Below are positions 15,498-24,479 of a DNA stretch of 64,000 nucleotides, piece by piece. Made by a program: the position numbers and the translations under genes. Positions within the stretch are counted from its first letter, which is position 1. The number at the start of each line of letters is the position of its first letter. The notes beneath the pieces were generated by a model. It was not told where the DNA came from and searched no databases. It worked only from the letters and a program-made list of their open reading frames with translations. This DNA is from Xanthobacteraceae bacterium (GTDB lineage: Bacteria > Pseudomonadota > Alphaproteobacteria > Rhizobiales > Xanthobacteraceae), in contig JALHRD010000001.1 of assembly GCA_022841625.1 (NCBI GenBank), positions 186,001 to 250,000 on the forward strand. The letters are read 5' to 3'.

Positions 15498-16532
15498 ATG
15501 CCGATCGCCCAGTCTGAATCTTTTCTTGCGCCGCCGCAAATCGTCACGCCACAGGGCGCGACACAGCAAAGCGCCACGCAACAAGGCGCCACGCAGCAAG
15601 TCGGCGCCACCAGCGCCGCCGTGCTGCAAGACGCGCAATTCACACCGCTACGCACCATCATTCCAGGATTGATCACCGAAGGCGTGAGCCTCCTGGTCGG
15701 CCGGCCCAAATTCGGCAAGAGCTGGCTGGTGCTCGACCTCTGCCTCGCGATCGCCACCGGCCGGCCGGCGCTTGGCGGGTTGACGCCCGCGACCGGCGAC
15801 GCGCTCTATCTCGCTTTGGAGGACGGCTATCGCCGCCTGCATCGCCGCATGGCGACGCTGCTGCCGGATGGCGAGCGCTGGCCGGCACGGCTCGGGCTGA
15901 CGACGCAGTGGCGGCGCGCCAATGAAGGCGGCGTGGAGGCCATCCGCGCCTGGTGCCAATCGGTCACGCAACCGGTCGCGGTGGTGATCGACACGCTTGA
16001 GCGCTTCCGCGCCCGGCGCGGCAGCCGCGGCGGGCGGCACGACTATGACACCCTGGCGGCGCTGCAACAGCTCGCGATCGAACAGCGCATCGCCATTGTC
16101 GTGGTGCATCACGCCCGCAAGACCGATGCCCGCGATCCGTTCGACACCGTCGCCGGCACCCAGGGCCTCAGCGGCGTCGCCGACACCGTGATGGTGCTCA
16201 AGCAGCGGGACCGGGCCGCCGTACTCCATGTCCGCAGCCGCGACGTCGAAGACAGCCAATCGCTGATGACGTTCGACCCGGTGAACTGCCGCTGGGTTAT
16301 GGGTGGAGCGGCGCCGGAACCCGGCAAAACGAAGGAACGCACTGCAATCATTGACGTTCTGGCGCAGGCCGCCGGCCCGATGAAGGTCAAGGACATCGCG
16401 GCGGCAACCGGCAGTGGGCGAGCCGCCATTGACACTCTGTTATCGCGGATGGTCGCGGATCGTGAGATCGTCCGGCTCGCGCAGGGGCACTACGGCAGTA
16501 AAATCGTCGAGGCAGTAAGATCGTCACAATAA
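15498..16532 (+). CDS. AAA/RecA-type ATPase (RepA-helicase-like, AAA_25) with winged-helix tail
   Basis: A 344-residue protein. Residues 20-34 are three five-residue repeats (GATQQ, SATQQ, GATQQ) from a 15-bp tandem DNA repeat at 15555-15599. The ATPase core has Walker A GRPKFGKS at residues 68-75, Walker B VAVVIDTLERF and the VVVHHARK sensor region. The C-terminal 60 or so residues (MKVKDIAAATGSGRAAIDTL) look like a winged helix. Relatives are plasmid RepA helicases and phage or island ATPases. No replication, integrase or phage gene is adjacent, so this looks like an orphan of a decayed element. ATG at 15498 follows GAAGGAG. Confidence 0.8.
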   Translation: MPIAQSESFLAPPQIVTPQGATQQSATQQGATQQVGATSAAVLQDAQFTPLRTIIPGLITEGVSLLVGRPKFGKSWLVLDLCLAIATGRPALGGLTPATGDALYLALEDGYRRLHRRMATLLPDGERWPARLGLTTQWRRANEGGVEAIRAWCQSVTQPVAVVIDTLERFRARRGSRGGRHDYDTLAALQQLAIEQRIAIVVVHHARKTDARDPFDTVAGTQGLSGVADTVMVLKQRDRAAVLHVRSRDVEDSQSLMTFDPVNCRWVMGGAAPEPGKTKERTAIIDVLAQAAGPMKVKDIAAATGSGRAAIDTLLSRMVADREIVRLAQGHYGSKIVEAVRSSQ

Positions 16533-16710
16533 CATGCTGATCCGAAACACGAATTACGCATTTTTCGATCTTACAGCCGCCAGTAAGATCGATGCCCTGC
16601 GCCGGAAACTTTCCCACGCGAAGGCGCAGGCGCGACACGCTTCCACCGCACTTTCGCCCACGCCACACGAAACCTTGCCGGCAGGGGCGGATTCGACGGA
16701 GGAATGTCCG

Positions 16711-18045
16711 ATGATCCGCGCGATCATAAGCTTGGCGTGCGTTATTGCGTTCGGCGTTTTGTCAAACCATGCGGCCCGCGCCGCGGAATCGATCAAGCTC
16801 GACGCGCAGTTTGCGCAAGCCGTGATGCTGGCCGATGCGACGCAACGCAATTATCTGCGCATTGGGCTCAATGGCTGCGAGCGCAAGCCGACCGCGCGCA
16901 CGCCGGTCAACGTCTCGTTTGTGATCGACCGCTCCGGCTCGATGCGGGGCGAGCGGATGATGCAGGCGCGCGAGGCCGCCGCCGCCGCGATTCGCCGGCT
17001 CGACAAGAACGACATCGCCTCGGTGGTGATTTTTGACGACAAGATCGACCTGTTGATGCAGGCGCAGCCGGTCGACAACCACGCCGCCTTCATCGACCGC
17101 ATCCGGCAGGTCGAGGCGCGCGGCACCACCGCGATCCACGGCGGCGTCTTGGAAGGCGCGCAGCAAGTGCGGCGCAATTTCGATCCGCGCCGGCTCAATC
17201 GCGTGGTGCTGTTGTCGGACGGACAAGCCAATGTCGGACCGCGCCGACCTGAGGACTTCGCCAAGCTCGGCCGCGACCTGCTGGCGCAAGGCATTTCGGT
17301 CAGCACCATCGGTCTTGGCCGGCAATACAACGAGGACCTGATGCTGCAATTGGCGCGCGCCAGCGACGGCAATCACAGCTTTGTCGGCGACGCCACCGAT
17401 CTGGTCCAGGTGTTCAACAAGGAGTTCGACGACGTGCTTGCCTCCTGTGCCCAGACGGTCTCGATCGACATTGAACTTGCGCCCGGCGCGCGCGTGGTGC
17501 GCGCGCTCAGCCGCGATAGCAAAATCGACGGACAGACCGCGCAATTTCAGCTCAATCAGATTTACGCCGCGACCGAACACTATGTGCTCATGGAGGTTGA
17601 GTTCGATCGACAGGCGGCGGCGGGCGGCGACATCGATCTCGGCCGCGTGCGCGTCAGCTACACCACCGATGGCGCGCGCCAGACCGTCGAAAGCCCGGTG
17701 CGTGCGCGCTTCAGCAAGACCGAGAGCGAGATCGCGGCGAGCCGCAACAATACGGTGATTGAATCGGTGGTCGAGCAAAGCGTGCGCAGCCGCACCGCGA
17801 CGGCGATCAAACTGCGCGATGACGGACGCTTCGGCGAAGCGCAGGCGCTGTTCCAGCAAAACGTTGCCGAAATCGAAGCGCAAGCCGGCCTTGCGCCGCT
17901 GTCGGAGCGGCTGAAATATCTCAAGCAGCAATATCACGGCCTCGCCGCCACCGCGCCGAGCGCGCCGGCTAGCGTCTTGGGCGATCAGCGCAGGTTCCTG
18001 AGGCAGTTGGATTCAAACCCGGCGTCGCCGGGCGCGCGCTATTGA
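16711..18045 (+). CDS. Secreted vWA-domain protein
   Basis: A 444-residue protein with a signal peptide (MIRAIISLACVIAFGVLSNH, cleavage near AARA). A von Willebrand A domain follows, with MIDAS DRSGSMRGE (Asp73, Ser75, Ser77), Thr in GTTAIHGGVLEG and the Asp of LLSDGQANVG. The last third has a beta-sandwich-like part and a C-terminal helical segment (LPLSERLKYLKQQYH region). Such proteins bind metal and partner proteins in the periplasm or at the surface. The function is unknown. ATG at 16711 follows GACGGAGGA. It is 178 bases downstream of the ATPase gene and probably separately expressed. Confidence 0.85.
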   Translation: MIRAIISLACVIAFGVLSNHAARAAESIKLDAQFAQAVMLADATQRNYLRIGLNGCERKPTARTPVNVSFVIDRSGSMRGERMMQAREAAAAAIRRLDKNDIASVVIFDDKIDLLMQAQPVDNHAAFIDRIRQVEARGTTAIHGGVLEGAQQVRRNFDPRRLNRVVLLSDGQANVGPRRPEDFAKLGRDLLAQGISVSTIGLGRQYNEDLMLQLARASDGNHSFVGDATDLVQVFNKEFDDVLASCAQTVSIDIELAPGARVVRALSRDSKIDGQTAQFQLNQIYAATEHYVLMEVEFDRQAAAGGDIDLGRVRVSYTTDGARQTVESPVRARFSKTESEIAASRNNTVIESVVEQSVRSRTATAIKLRDDGRFGEAQALFQQNVAEIEAQAGLAPLSERLKYLKQQYHGLAATAPSAPASVLGDQRRFLRQLDSNPASPGARY

Positions 18046-18112
18046 GCTAAGCGGTAGAGCGACAAAGGCGTGTCGCCACACCAATTGCCGAAAAGATCGA
18101 GACTCTCTCTGC

Positions 18113-18203
18113 GTCATGGCCGGGCTTCGTCCCGGCCATCCACGTCTTTGTCTCGATTCGTGGATTCAGACGTGGATGCCCGCGACAAGCGCGGGCATGA
18201 CGA
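18113..18203. repeat. Dispersed palindromic repeat, family R1, copy 2
   Basis: Same three-hairpin layout as 433-512, with an additional outer stem GTCATG/CATGAC. It lies between the convergent vWA and SDR genes, where it may serve as a bidirectional terminator (inference). Confidence 0.88.
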
Positions 18204-18213
18204 GTCACACTTT

Positions 18214-18990
18214 TTACACCACCGGCGAGTGGCCGCCGTCGACATTGATGGCGGTGCCGGCGATATAGGAGGCGGCGTCGGAAGCGAGGAAGCAAGCGAG
18301 GTTTGCGAACTCCTCAGCCTTGCCGATCCGGCGCAACGGAATGTCCTTGGTGCGCCGGTCGATATAATCGGAGAGCGCAATGCCCTCTTTCTTGGCGCGC
18401 TGGACATGCTGGTCGGACTCAATAAAGCCGACCAGCATCGCATTGACCAGAATGCCGTGCGGCGCGCCTTCGTGCGACAGCACTTTGGTTAGCGCCATGC
18501 CGGCGGCGCGCGAGATCGTGGTCGGCGCAGAGCCCTGCCGCGGCGCCTTGGCGCCGATGTTGAGCACATTGATGACGCGGCCCCATCGGCGCTGTTTCAT
18601 GCCGGGCCAGGCGAACCGGGTCAGCCGGATCGCGGCGAACAGTTTCTGGTCGAGGTCCTCGCGCCAGACCTCGTCGGGGATGGTCTCAAACGTTCCATTG
18701 CGGGATGTTCCGGCATTGTTGACCACAATGTCGATCTTGCCGAACGCGGCCAGCGCTTCGTCATGGATACGCTTGATGTCGGCCGGCAGCGCGACGTCAC
18801 CGGCAACGCCGATGACACGGCCCTTGGCCTGCGCCGCGATCTCCTTCACCGCCCGATCGAGCGCTTCGCGGCCGCGCGCGGCGATCGCGACATCGGCGCC
18901 CGACTGCGCAAACCGCGTTGCGATGGCGTAGCCGAGCCCCTTGCTGCCGCCGGTGACGATGGCGGCGCGGCCGGAAAGCGAGATTTGCAT
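18214..18990 (-). CDS. SDR-fold protein lacking the canonical Tyr-Lys catalytic pair
   Basis: A 258-residue short-chain-dehydrogenase-fold protein. The cofactor site TGGSKGLG (residues 13-20) and NNAG (91-94) are intact. The active-site YxxxK is replaced by Thr157 and Arg161 (TTISR), the catalytic Ser region reads NVLNIGAK, and the helix-4 Asn position is a Lys (LDQKLFAA). The C terminus ends GTAINVDGGHSPVV, as in FabG-like enzymes. It may bind NAD(P) but work by another mechanism or be non-enzymatic. A group of SDRs with a similar SRAAGMALTK segment exists, so this is not a random mutation. ATG at 18990. Confidence 0.85.
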   Translation of the reverse strand: MQISLSGRAAIVTGGSKGLGYAIATRFAQSGADVAIAARGREALDRAVKEIAAQAKGRVIGVAGDVALPADIKRIHDEALAAFGKIDIVVNNAGTSRNGTFETIPDEVWREDLDQKLFAAIRLTRFAWPGMKQRRWGRVINVLNIGAKAPRQGSAPTTISRAAGMALTKVLSHEGAPHGILVNAMLVGFIESDQHVQRAKKEGIALSDYIDRRTKDIPLRRIGKAEEFANLACFLASDAASYIAGTAINVDGGHSPVV

Positions 18991-19072
18991 TGTTCCTCCA
19001 ACTCTACTGACAAGTATTCACGGGAGCGTCGGCATGCCTGGCGATTGCCATAACGGATGGAGGTCCCGCGCG

Positions 19073-19291
19073 CTATTCGGCGGCAACAGTGCTTGGACGA
19101 TAACGCGGTTCGGGAATCGGACGTCCGTTCTCCTGCGCGACTTCAAGCCAAGCCTGCATGGCGACCTGCAACTCCGCAACCGCCTGTTCCCGGGTGCTGC
19201 CATGCGCGGCGCACGGCTCCAGGTCCGGCGCCTCGGCGATCCAGACATTGTCCGCTTCAGACCAATAAACAATGACGGCGTAATTCTTCAT
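19073..19291 (-). CDS. hicB: HicB family antitoxin
   Basis: A 72-residue protein of the HicB type: MKNYAVIVYWSEADNVWIAE, then APDLEPCAAHGSTREQAVAE. This is the partly degenerated RNase-H-like fold that neutralises HicA. It is short and without an obvious C-terminal DNA-binding domain. Its ATG overlaps the hicA stop by four bases, the usual toxin-first order. It appears intact while hicA is frameshifted. Confidence 0.88.
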   Translation of the reverse strand: MKNYAVIVYWSEADNVWIAEAPDLEPCAAHGSTREQAVAELQVAMQAWLEVAQENGRPIPEPRYRPSTVAAE

Positions 19292-19550
19292 GTCATCCGA
19301 TGCGGGCCAAGCACCAACCCGTGCCGGCGTATCATATCCCGAAGCTGGCGGACTTGGTACCGCTTTGCATCCCGCCCATCCGGCTGCACCGGGAACGGCC
19401 GGCCGACCGCCGGATGAAAGTAAATGCGGTGACTACCGCTCGTGCGCGCCAGCCGGAACCCAACGTTAACAATAGATGCTCGAAGTCGCGAAAATTGACG
19501 GTCCCACGCCCCGCCATGACGGCGTCGAACACTTCGTTGTCGCCGGCCAT
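19288..19550 (-). pseudogene. hicA: HicA family toxin gene with a single-base frameshift
   Basis: The first part, from the ATG at 19550, reads MAGDNEVFDAVMAGRGTVNF then RDFEHLLLTLG. The sequence then makes sense only in another frame: FRLARTSGSHRIYFHPAVGR to the end RHGLVLGPHRMT. The join at about 19458-19462 needs one extra base (TTGGG-TTCCGG), so a single-base deletion is likely. The second frame retains the catalytic GSH of the dsRBD-like HicA mRNA interferase. As read, the toxin would be truncated. A sequencing error at a GGG run is the main alternative. Confidence 0.82.
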
Positions 19551-19583
19551 CGTGCGCTCCCGATTTGGCCACACATGGAGCCG

Positions 19584-19955
19584 TCAGGTTCGCGCTTTCG
19601 ATTTGCCTGCGATAGTGGCCGCATACTGCTCCGGCTTGAAGCCCACCAGCAGCCGGCCGCGGCCAAGATCGAGCACCGGCCGCTTGATCATCGATGGCTG
19701 TTTGAGCATCAGCGCAATCGCCTGCTTGGCGTCGCGCACCTGCTTGTCCTTGTCCGGCAATTTGCGGAAGGTCATGCCGGCGCGGTTGAGCAGAACCTCC
19801 CAGCCAAGCTTCGCGCACCACTTCTCCAACTGCGCGCGCTCGATCCCGCCGGTCTTGTAGTCATGGAAGACATAGGCGACCGCATGCTTGTCCAGCCAAG
19901 CGCGCGCCTTCTTCATGGTGTCGCAATTCTTGATGCCGTAGATGGTGACGGGCAT
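19584..19955 (-). CDS. ArsC/YffB-like (Spx/MgsR) family reductase
   Basis: A 123-residue thioredoxin-fold protein: MPVTIYGIKNCDTMKKARAW with a single N-terminal Cys11, then VAYVFHDYKTGG and the late VLDLGRGRLLVGF. It resembles YffB and the ArsC family. YffB-type members lack the extra cysteines needed for arsenate reduction, so a glutathione-dependent thiol role is more likely than arsenic resistance. The gene ends 33 bases before hicA and begins 6 bases after the guaA stop, so it is probably co-transcribed with guaA. Confidence 0.82.
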   Translation of the reverse strand: MPVTIYGIKNCDTMKKARAWLDKHAVAYVFHDYKTGGIERAQLEKWCAKLGWEVLLNRAGMTFRKLPDKDKQVRDAKQAIALMLKQPSMIKRPVLDLGRGRLLVGFKPEQYAATIAGKSKART

Positions 19956-19961
19956 GCCGCC

Positions 19962-21521
19962 TCATTCCCACTCGATGGTGCCGGGCGGCTTGCTGGTCAC
20001 GTCGTAAACCACCCGGTTGACGCCCTTTACCTCGTTGACGATGCGGGTCGCGACATGGCCGATGAACGCCATATCGAACGGGTAGAAGTCGGCGGTCATG
20101 CCGTCGGTCGAAGTCACCGCCCGCAACCCCAGCACATAATCGTAAGTACGGTGGTCGCCCATCACGCCGACCGAGCGCACCGGCAGCAGCACCGCGAACG
20201 CCTGCCAGATGTCGTCGTACAATCCGGCGCGGCGGATCTCCTCGATATAGATGTCGTCCGCAAGCCGCAGCACGTCGAGCTTCTCGCGGGTGATCTCGCC
20301 CGGACAACGGATCGCGAGCCCCGGCCCCGGGAACGGATGCCGCCCGACAAAAGCTTCCGGCAGGCCGAGTTCTCGGCCGAGCACGCGCACCTCGTCCTTG
20401 AAAAGCTCGCGCAATGGCTCAACGAGTTTCATGTGCATGCGCTCGGGCAGCCCGCCGACATTGTGATGCGATTTGATGGTCACCGAGGGGCCGCCGGTAA
20501 ACGACACGCTTTCGATCACGTCGGGATAGAGTGTGCCCTGCGCCAAAAATTCGGCGCCGCCGACCTTCTTGGCTTCCGCCTCAAACACGTCGATGAACAA
20601 TTTGCCGATGGTCTTGCGCTTCTGCTCGGGATCGCTGACGCCGTCCAGCGCGCCGAGGAACATCGCCTCGGCTTCGACATGCACCAACGGGATATTATAG
20701 CTGTCGCGAAACAGCGCCACGACTTTTGCCGCTTCGCCCAGCCGCAACAAGCCATGATCGACAAACACGCAAGTCAGCTGCTCGCCGATCGCTTCGTGAA
20801 TCAACACCGCCGCCACCGCCGAATCGACGCCGCCGGACAGTCCGCAGATCACCCGACTTTTGCCGACCTGCTTGCGGATTTTTTCAATCGATTCGTCGCG
20901 GAATGCGCGCATGGTCCAGTCGCCGCGGCAACCGACGATGTTGCGGACGAAATTGCGCAGCAGCGCCGCGCCATGCGGCGTATGCACGACCTCAAGATGA
21001 AATTGCGCGGCATAGAATTTACGCGTCTCATCGGCGATCACCGCGATCGGCGCATTCGGCGAGGTCGCGACGGCGCGAAAGCCCGGCGGCAGCCGGGTTA
21101 CGCGGTCGCCATGACTCATCCAGACCGGATATTTTTCGCCCCGCTTCCAGACGCCATCGAACAGCGCGGAATCCTCCGTGACCTCGACCTCGGCGCGGCC
21201 GAATTCGCGGTGGTGGCCGGCTTCAACCAGGCCGCCGAGTTGCTGCGCCATGGCCTGCTCGCCATAGCAAATGCCGAGCACCGGAACGCCGGCCGCAAAA
21301 ATTGCCTGCGGCGCCAGCGGCGCATTCTTGTCGAGCACCGAGGCCGGCCCGCCGGACAAAATCACGCCACGCGGCTGCATCGCGGCGAAGGCCGCGGCTG
21401 CGTTTTGGAATGGCACGATCTCGCTATAGACCCCCTCCTCGCGCACCCGGCGCGCGATCAGCTGGGTCACCTGGGAGCCGAAATCGACAATCAGAATCTT
21501 ATCGTGGGATGGGTCGGACAT
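19962..21521 (-). CDS. guaA: GMP synthase (glutamine-hydrolysing)
   Basis: A 519-residue enzyme converting XMP, ATP and glutamine to GMP, the last step of guanine nucleotide synthesis. The N-terminal class I glutamine amidotransferase has the nucleophile Cys85 in GICYGEQ and the His-Glu pair in QFHLEVVHT. The ATP pyrophosphatase has the PP-loop GLSGGVDSA and the [13 protein letters not shown] segment. The dimerisation domain ends PPGTIEWE, the invariant family C terminus. The ATG at 21521 gives [17 protein letters not shown]. An in-frame upstream start adds 31 residues without family character. Confidence 0.97.
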   Translation of the reverse strand: MSDPSHDKILIVDFGSQVTQLIARRVREEGVYSEIVPFQNAAAAFAAMQPRGVILSGGPASVLDKNAPLAPQAIFAAGVPVLGICYGEQAMAQQLGGLVEAGHHREFGRAEVEVTEDSALFDGVWKRGEKYPVWMSHGDRVTRLPPGFRAVATSPNAPIAVIADETRKFYAAQFHLEVVHTPHGAALLRNFVRNIVGCRGDWTMRAFRDESIEKIRKQVGKSRVICGLSGGVDSAVAAVLIHEAIGEQLTCVFVDHGLLRLGEAAKVVALFRDSYNIPLVHVEAEAMFLGALDGVSDPEQKRKTIGKLFIDVFEAEAKKVGGAEFLAQGTLYPDVIESVSFTGGPSVTIKSHHNVGGLPERMHMKLVEPLRELFKDEVRVLGRELGLPEAFVGRHPFPGPGLAIRCPGEITREKLDVLRLADDIYIEEIRRAGLYDDIWQAFAVLLPVRSVGVMGDHRTYDYVLGLRAVTSTDGMTADFYPFDMAFIGHVATRIVNEVKGVNRVVYDVTSKPPGTIEWE

Positions 21522-21713
21522 TCGCCTGCCGCGCGGAGGATCGGACGCTCTATTATGGTATGTGACGGTCGCGCCCGGCGCGGTCAAGCCTTCCGATTGC
21601 GGCCAGCCAAGCATGTGGGAAAAGGCCGCGTCCGATGGCGTCGCGCGCCATCCGGCCGGTGGCCAATAGCCTTGCCGGTACAGGCCATTGGCGCAGACCC
21701 AATGCGGCGCGCG

Positions 21714-23018
21714 TTACGATGAAGACTTCCGCAGCACCGCGACAAAAAATCCATCGGTGTCGGTGCGGCGCGGCGTCATCAACAGCCCTTCGTCGGACGC
21801 CAGCACCGCGCGCCGGAACAGGAAGGCGCGCTCGCCGAGCGGCGCTGTCAACTCAGTCGTCGGCAGCGCCGAAAAACCGGACTGCCGCGCCAGGAAGGCG
21901 CGCACCTGATCGCCGTTCTCGGCCGCCAGCACCGAACAGGTGACATAAGCAATGCGGCCGCCCGGCTTCACCAGCGTCGCCGCCCGATCGAGCAGCGCCG
22001 CCTGCTCCTTGCCTCGCTGTTCAAGCGCGCCAGGACGCACCCGCCATTTTGCATCGGGATTGCGCCGCCAAGAACCGGTACCGGTGCAGGGCGCATCGAT
22101 CAGCACCAGGTCCGCTTCACCGGCAAGATCGAGCAAGGCGTCAGCCGTAGTCCGCGGCGTACGCACCTGTACATTGCGCACTTCGGCGCGTTCAAGCCGA
22201 GCATAGACCGGCGCCAGCCGCCGCTTGTCGCTGTCGGTGGCGTAGAGTTGCCCCTTATTGTCCATCGCCGCCGCCAACGCCAAGGTTTTTCCGCCTGCGC
22301 CGGCGCACAAATCGATCACCTGCTCGCCGGGCTTGGCGGCAGCGAGCAGCGCCGCGAGTTGCGAACCTTCATCCTGGATTTCAATCAGACCTTTGATGTA
22401 GGCCGGCTCAGAATGGATGGAAGGGCTTCGCGAGTCCGCCGCAAGCACGATGCGCAGTCCGTGCGGCGACCAGCGCGTCGCCGCGGGCGACAAATCGGCG
22501 AGCGCCGTCATTGCCTCCTCGCGCGTCGCCTTGAGCGTATTGACCCGCAGATCGAGCGGCGCGCGCAACGCCAGCGCTGCGCCCTCGGCGGCGCGTTCGT
22601 CGCCAAAGCTGCGCGCGAAATGCGGATCGAGCCATTCCGGATAATCGCCCGCGATCCATGGCGAAGCGCCATCGAGACTGGCAGCTTCGAGGCGCGCGCG
22701 CTCGACGTCGGTGAGCGGCGCGGGCGCGAAGCGGCTGCCATCGGCCAACCGCGCGATGGCGTCGGCGTCGAACTGGCGCTCGAGCCGCAACATTCCCAAC
22801 AGCACCGCGCGTGGCGCATCCTCCCCCATGACGAACGCGGCCGACGCCCTGCGCCGCAATGTGTCATAGGCCAGTCCGGCAATCGCGGCCCGGTCGCCGG
22901 AACCGGCAAAGCGGTGCGCAAGGCCCCAATCCTTGAGCGCATCGGACGCCGGCCGCCGCCGTGTCTCGATATCGGCCAATACCTCAATGGCGGCCGACAG
23001 CCGCGCGGCGGGCGTCAT
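21714..23018 (-). CDS. rsmB: RsmB/NOP family rRNA cytosine-C5 methyltransferase
   Basis: A 434-residue protein with an N-terminal NusB-like RNA-binding domain (residues 1-130 or so) and a SAM-dependent methyltransferase domain. Motifs are LCAGAGGKTLALAA for SAM binding, DAPCTGTGSWRRNPDAKW with one catalytic Cys and VTCSVLAAEN with the second. RsmB methylates C967 of 16S rRNA. Many alphaproteobacterial homologues lie near guaA, as here. The exact target base is inferred from family. It is separated from guaA by 192 bases. Confidence 0.88.
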   Translation of the reverse strand: MTPAARLSAAIEVLADIETRRRPASDALKDWGLAHRFAGSGDRAAIAGLAYDTLRRRASAAFVMGEDAPRAVLLGMLRLERQFDADAIARLADGSRFAPAPLTDVERARLEAASLDGASPWIAGDYPEWLDPHFARSFGDERAAEGAALALRAPLDLRVNTLKATREEAMTALADLSPAATRWSPHGLRIVLAADSRSPSIHSEPAYIKGLIEIQDEGSQLAALLAAAKPGEQVIDLCAGAGGKTLALAAAMDNKGQLYATDSDKRRLAPVYARLERAEVRNVQVRTPRTTADALLDLAGEADLVLIDAPCTGTGSWRRNPDAKWRVRPGALEQRGKEQAALLDRAATLVKPGGRIAYVTCSVLAAENGDQVRAFLARQSGFSALPTTELTAPLGERAFLFRRAVLASDEGLLMTPRRTDTDGFFVAVLRKSSS

Positions 23019-23083
23019 CGCCCGCCCCCTTGCGGGAGCGTTGGGGTATGGCGAATATCCCTCAGCAAGTTAGGTACATTCAT

Positions 23084-23548
23084 ATGACGATCTCGCAGGC
23101 TGACCTGCCCGATGACTGGGAAGCCCTTGGCCCCAAGGGCGGGTTCGAGCACGAGCTCCAGCTCGAACTCGGGCCCGTTCATCGCTTGTATGGCGTCGCG
23201 GTGCAAGGCGCAGCCCGTCGTACCTCGAACGACGACGTCCTATTCCGCCACAGCGCCGAAGCCGACATGTGGTCGGTGGTCCACCTGACCTGGAGCAGCC
23301 AAGAGGAGCCGCCGGGCTGGCCGGCGATCGCGTTTACCGGCACCTTCGCGGAATTCCGCGCGGCCTACGAAATCCGGACGACAATTGACCGATCGCGACG
23401 TTCACATGGCGCAAAGTTCACATGGCGCGCTGCGGCGCGGTTCGCAAAAGATCGTCAAGCTGCTGTTTATAGAACCGGGCCATGCCGGTGGTGCCGTGGC
23501 CGCGGGTATCCTCACTGGCCGGGATCAGCAAAAGCCGCCCGTTCTTGA
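23084..23548 (+). CDS. Hypothetical protein, C terminus overlapping the convergent hydrolase gene
   Basis: A 154-codon frame from the ATG at 23084 (MTISQADLPDDWEALGPKGG). The first 105 or so residues look like a genuine soluble protein (ADMWSVVHLTWSSQEEPPGW, then a FAEFRAAYEI end). After about residue 105 the composition becomes Arg/Ala/Gly-rich and the frame runs 131 bases into the opposite-strand hydrolase gene. A stop has probably been lost, or a frameshift has extended it. No family recognised. A start 12 codons upstream (ATG at 23048) is possible. Confidence 0.5.
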   Translation: MTISQADLPDDWEALGPKGGFEHELQLELGPVHRLYGVAVQGAARRTSNDDVLFRHSAEADMWSVVHLTWSSQEEPPGWPAIAFTGTFAEFRAAYEIRTTIDRSRRSHGAKFTWRAAARFAKDRQAAVYRTGPCRWCRGRGYPHWPGSAKAARS

Positions 23549-24479
23549 TGCGCTTGATCGCCTTCTCGGTCAGCCCGGATTCCGGCGGGTTGCGCTCGTC
23601 ATCGGCGGCATTGATCGCAAGCAATGCCGCGGTGATGCGCTCCATCCCAGCGGACGGATCGTAGTCGCGCGAGGACTCCCACGCATAGATGAAGTCATTG
23701 GCATCGGCATTGAACGGCGCTTTCAGACGGTCGTCGACCAGCTTGTCGGCTTGTGCGCTGGTCGGCGCGAGTTTCTGGTAGGCTAGCGTCCCGCCATTGG
23801 TGGCGGTGGCATAGAACACGCTGGCGAGCTTCATGGCGCGCGGCTGCGTGGTGTAATTGCCATTGTTGTAATCGGGGTCGTTACGGATGGTCTCGATCAT
23901 CAACCGGCGCAGCATCCAATTGCGGCTTGCCATCGCGGTGGGCTGCGACGCCATCGGAACCAGCGCGTCCATGGCATCCGGATATTTCACGCCCCAGATC
24001 CAGACATGCATGCCGCCCATGGAATTGCCAATCACCAGACGCAGGCGGCGAATGCCCAATCCCTCCGTCACCAGCCGATGCTGCGCATCGACCATGTCCT
24101 CATAATTGTATCTGGGAAACTTCGTCCGCAATCCGTCGGACGGTTTCGACGAACGGCCATGGCCCACCGAGTCCGGGATGATGATGAAATACCGGCTGGC
24201 ATCGAGCGGCTGCCCCGGACCGAACAACTCGCCGGCAAAGGCCGGCGTCAGCAAATTGTTGGCCGATCCGCCTGTGCCATGCAAAACCAGCACCGGCTGA
24301 CCGGACGGTTCGCCGATGGTCAGATAGCCGACGCGAAGCTCCGGCATGGTTTCGCCGGTGTGGAACTTGAAGTCCTTCGCGATCCACACATTTTGCTTCG
24401 GCGCGGGATAGTTCTGCGCGCCGGCGGCGAAAGGAATAAGCGCGAAAGCCAGAGCGACGACAGTCTGCAGGAACCGCAT
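23418..24479 (-). CDS. Secreted alpha/beta-hydrolase (MetX-like fold)
   Basis: A 353-residue protein with a signal peptide (MRFLQTVVALAFALIPFAAG-AQ). The alpha/beta-hydrolase fold resembles homoserine O-acetyltransferase: VLHGTGGSANNLL for the oxyanion hole, the nucleophile elbow GNSMGGMH with Ser153, the acid in the late INAADDERNP and the catalytic His in the late DTRGHGTTG. The export signal argues against a methionine-biosynthetic role and for a periplasmic esterase or acyltransferase. The substrate is unknown. It stands alone on the minus strand. Confidence 0.82.
   Translation of the reverse strand: MRFLQTVVALAFALIPFAAGAQNYPAPKQNVWIAKDFKFHTGETMPELRVGYLTIGEPSGQPVLVLHGTGGSANNLLTPAFAGELFGPGQPLDASRYFIIIPDSVGHGRSSKPSDGLRTKFPRYNYEDMVDAQHRLVTEGLGIRRLRLVIGNSMGGMHVWIWGVKYPDAMDALVPMASQPTAMASRNWMLRRLMIETIRNDPDYNNGNYTTQPRAMKLASVFYATATNGGTLAYQKLAPTSAQADKLVDDRLKAPFNADANDFIYAWESSRDYDPSAGMERITAALLAINAADDERNPPESGLTEKAIKRIKNGRLLLIPASEDTRGHGTTGMARFYKQQLDDLLRTAPQRAM

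Noticed and set aside
19584-19955. Arsenate reductase
   Set aside because: YffB-like sequence with a single N-terminal Cys and no ars genes around. Only the ArsC-like fold is supported.
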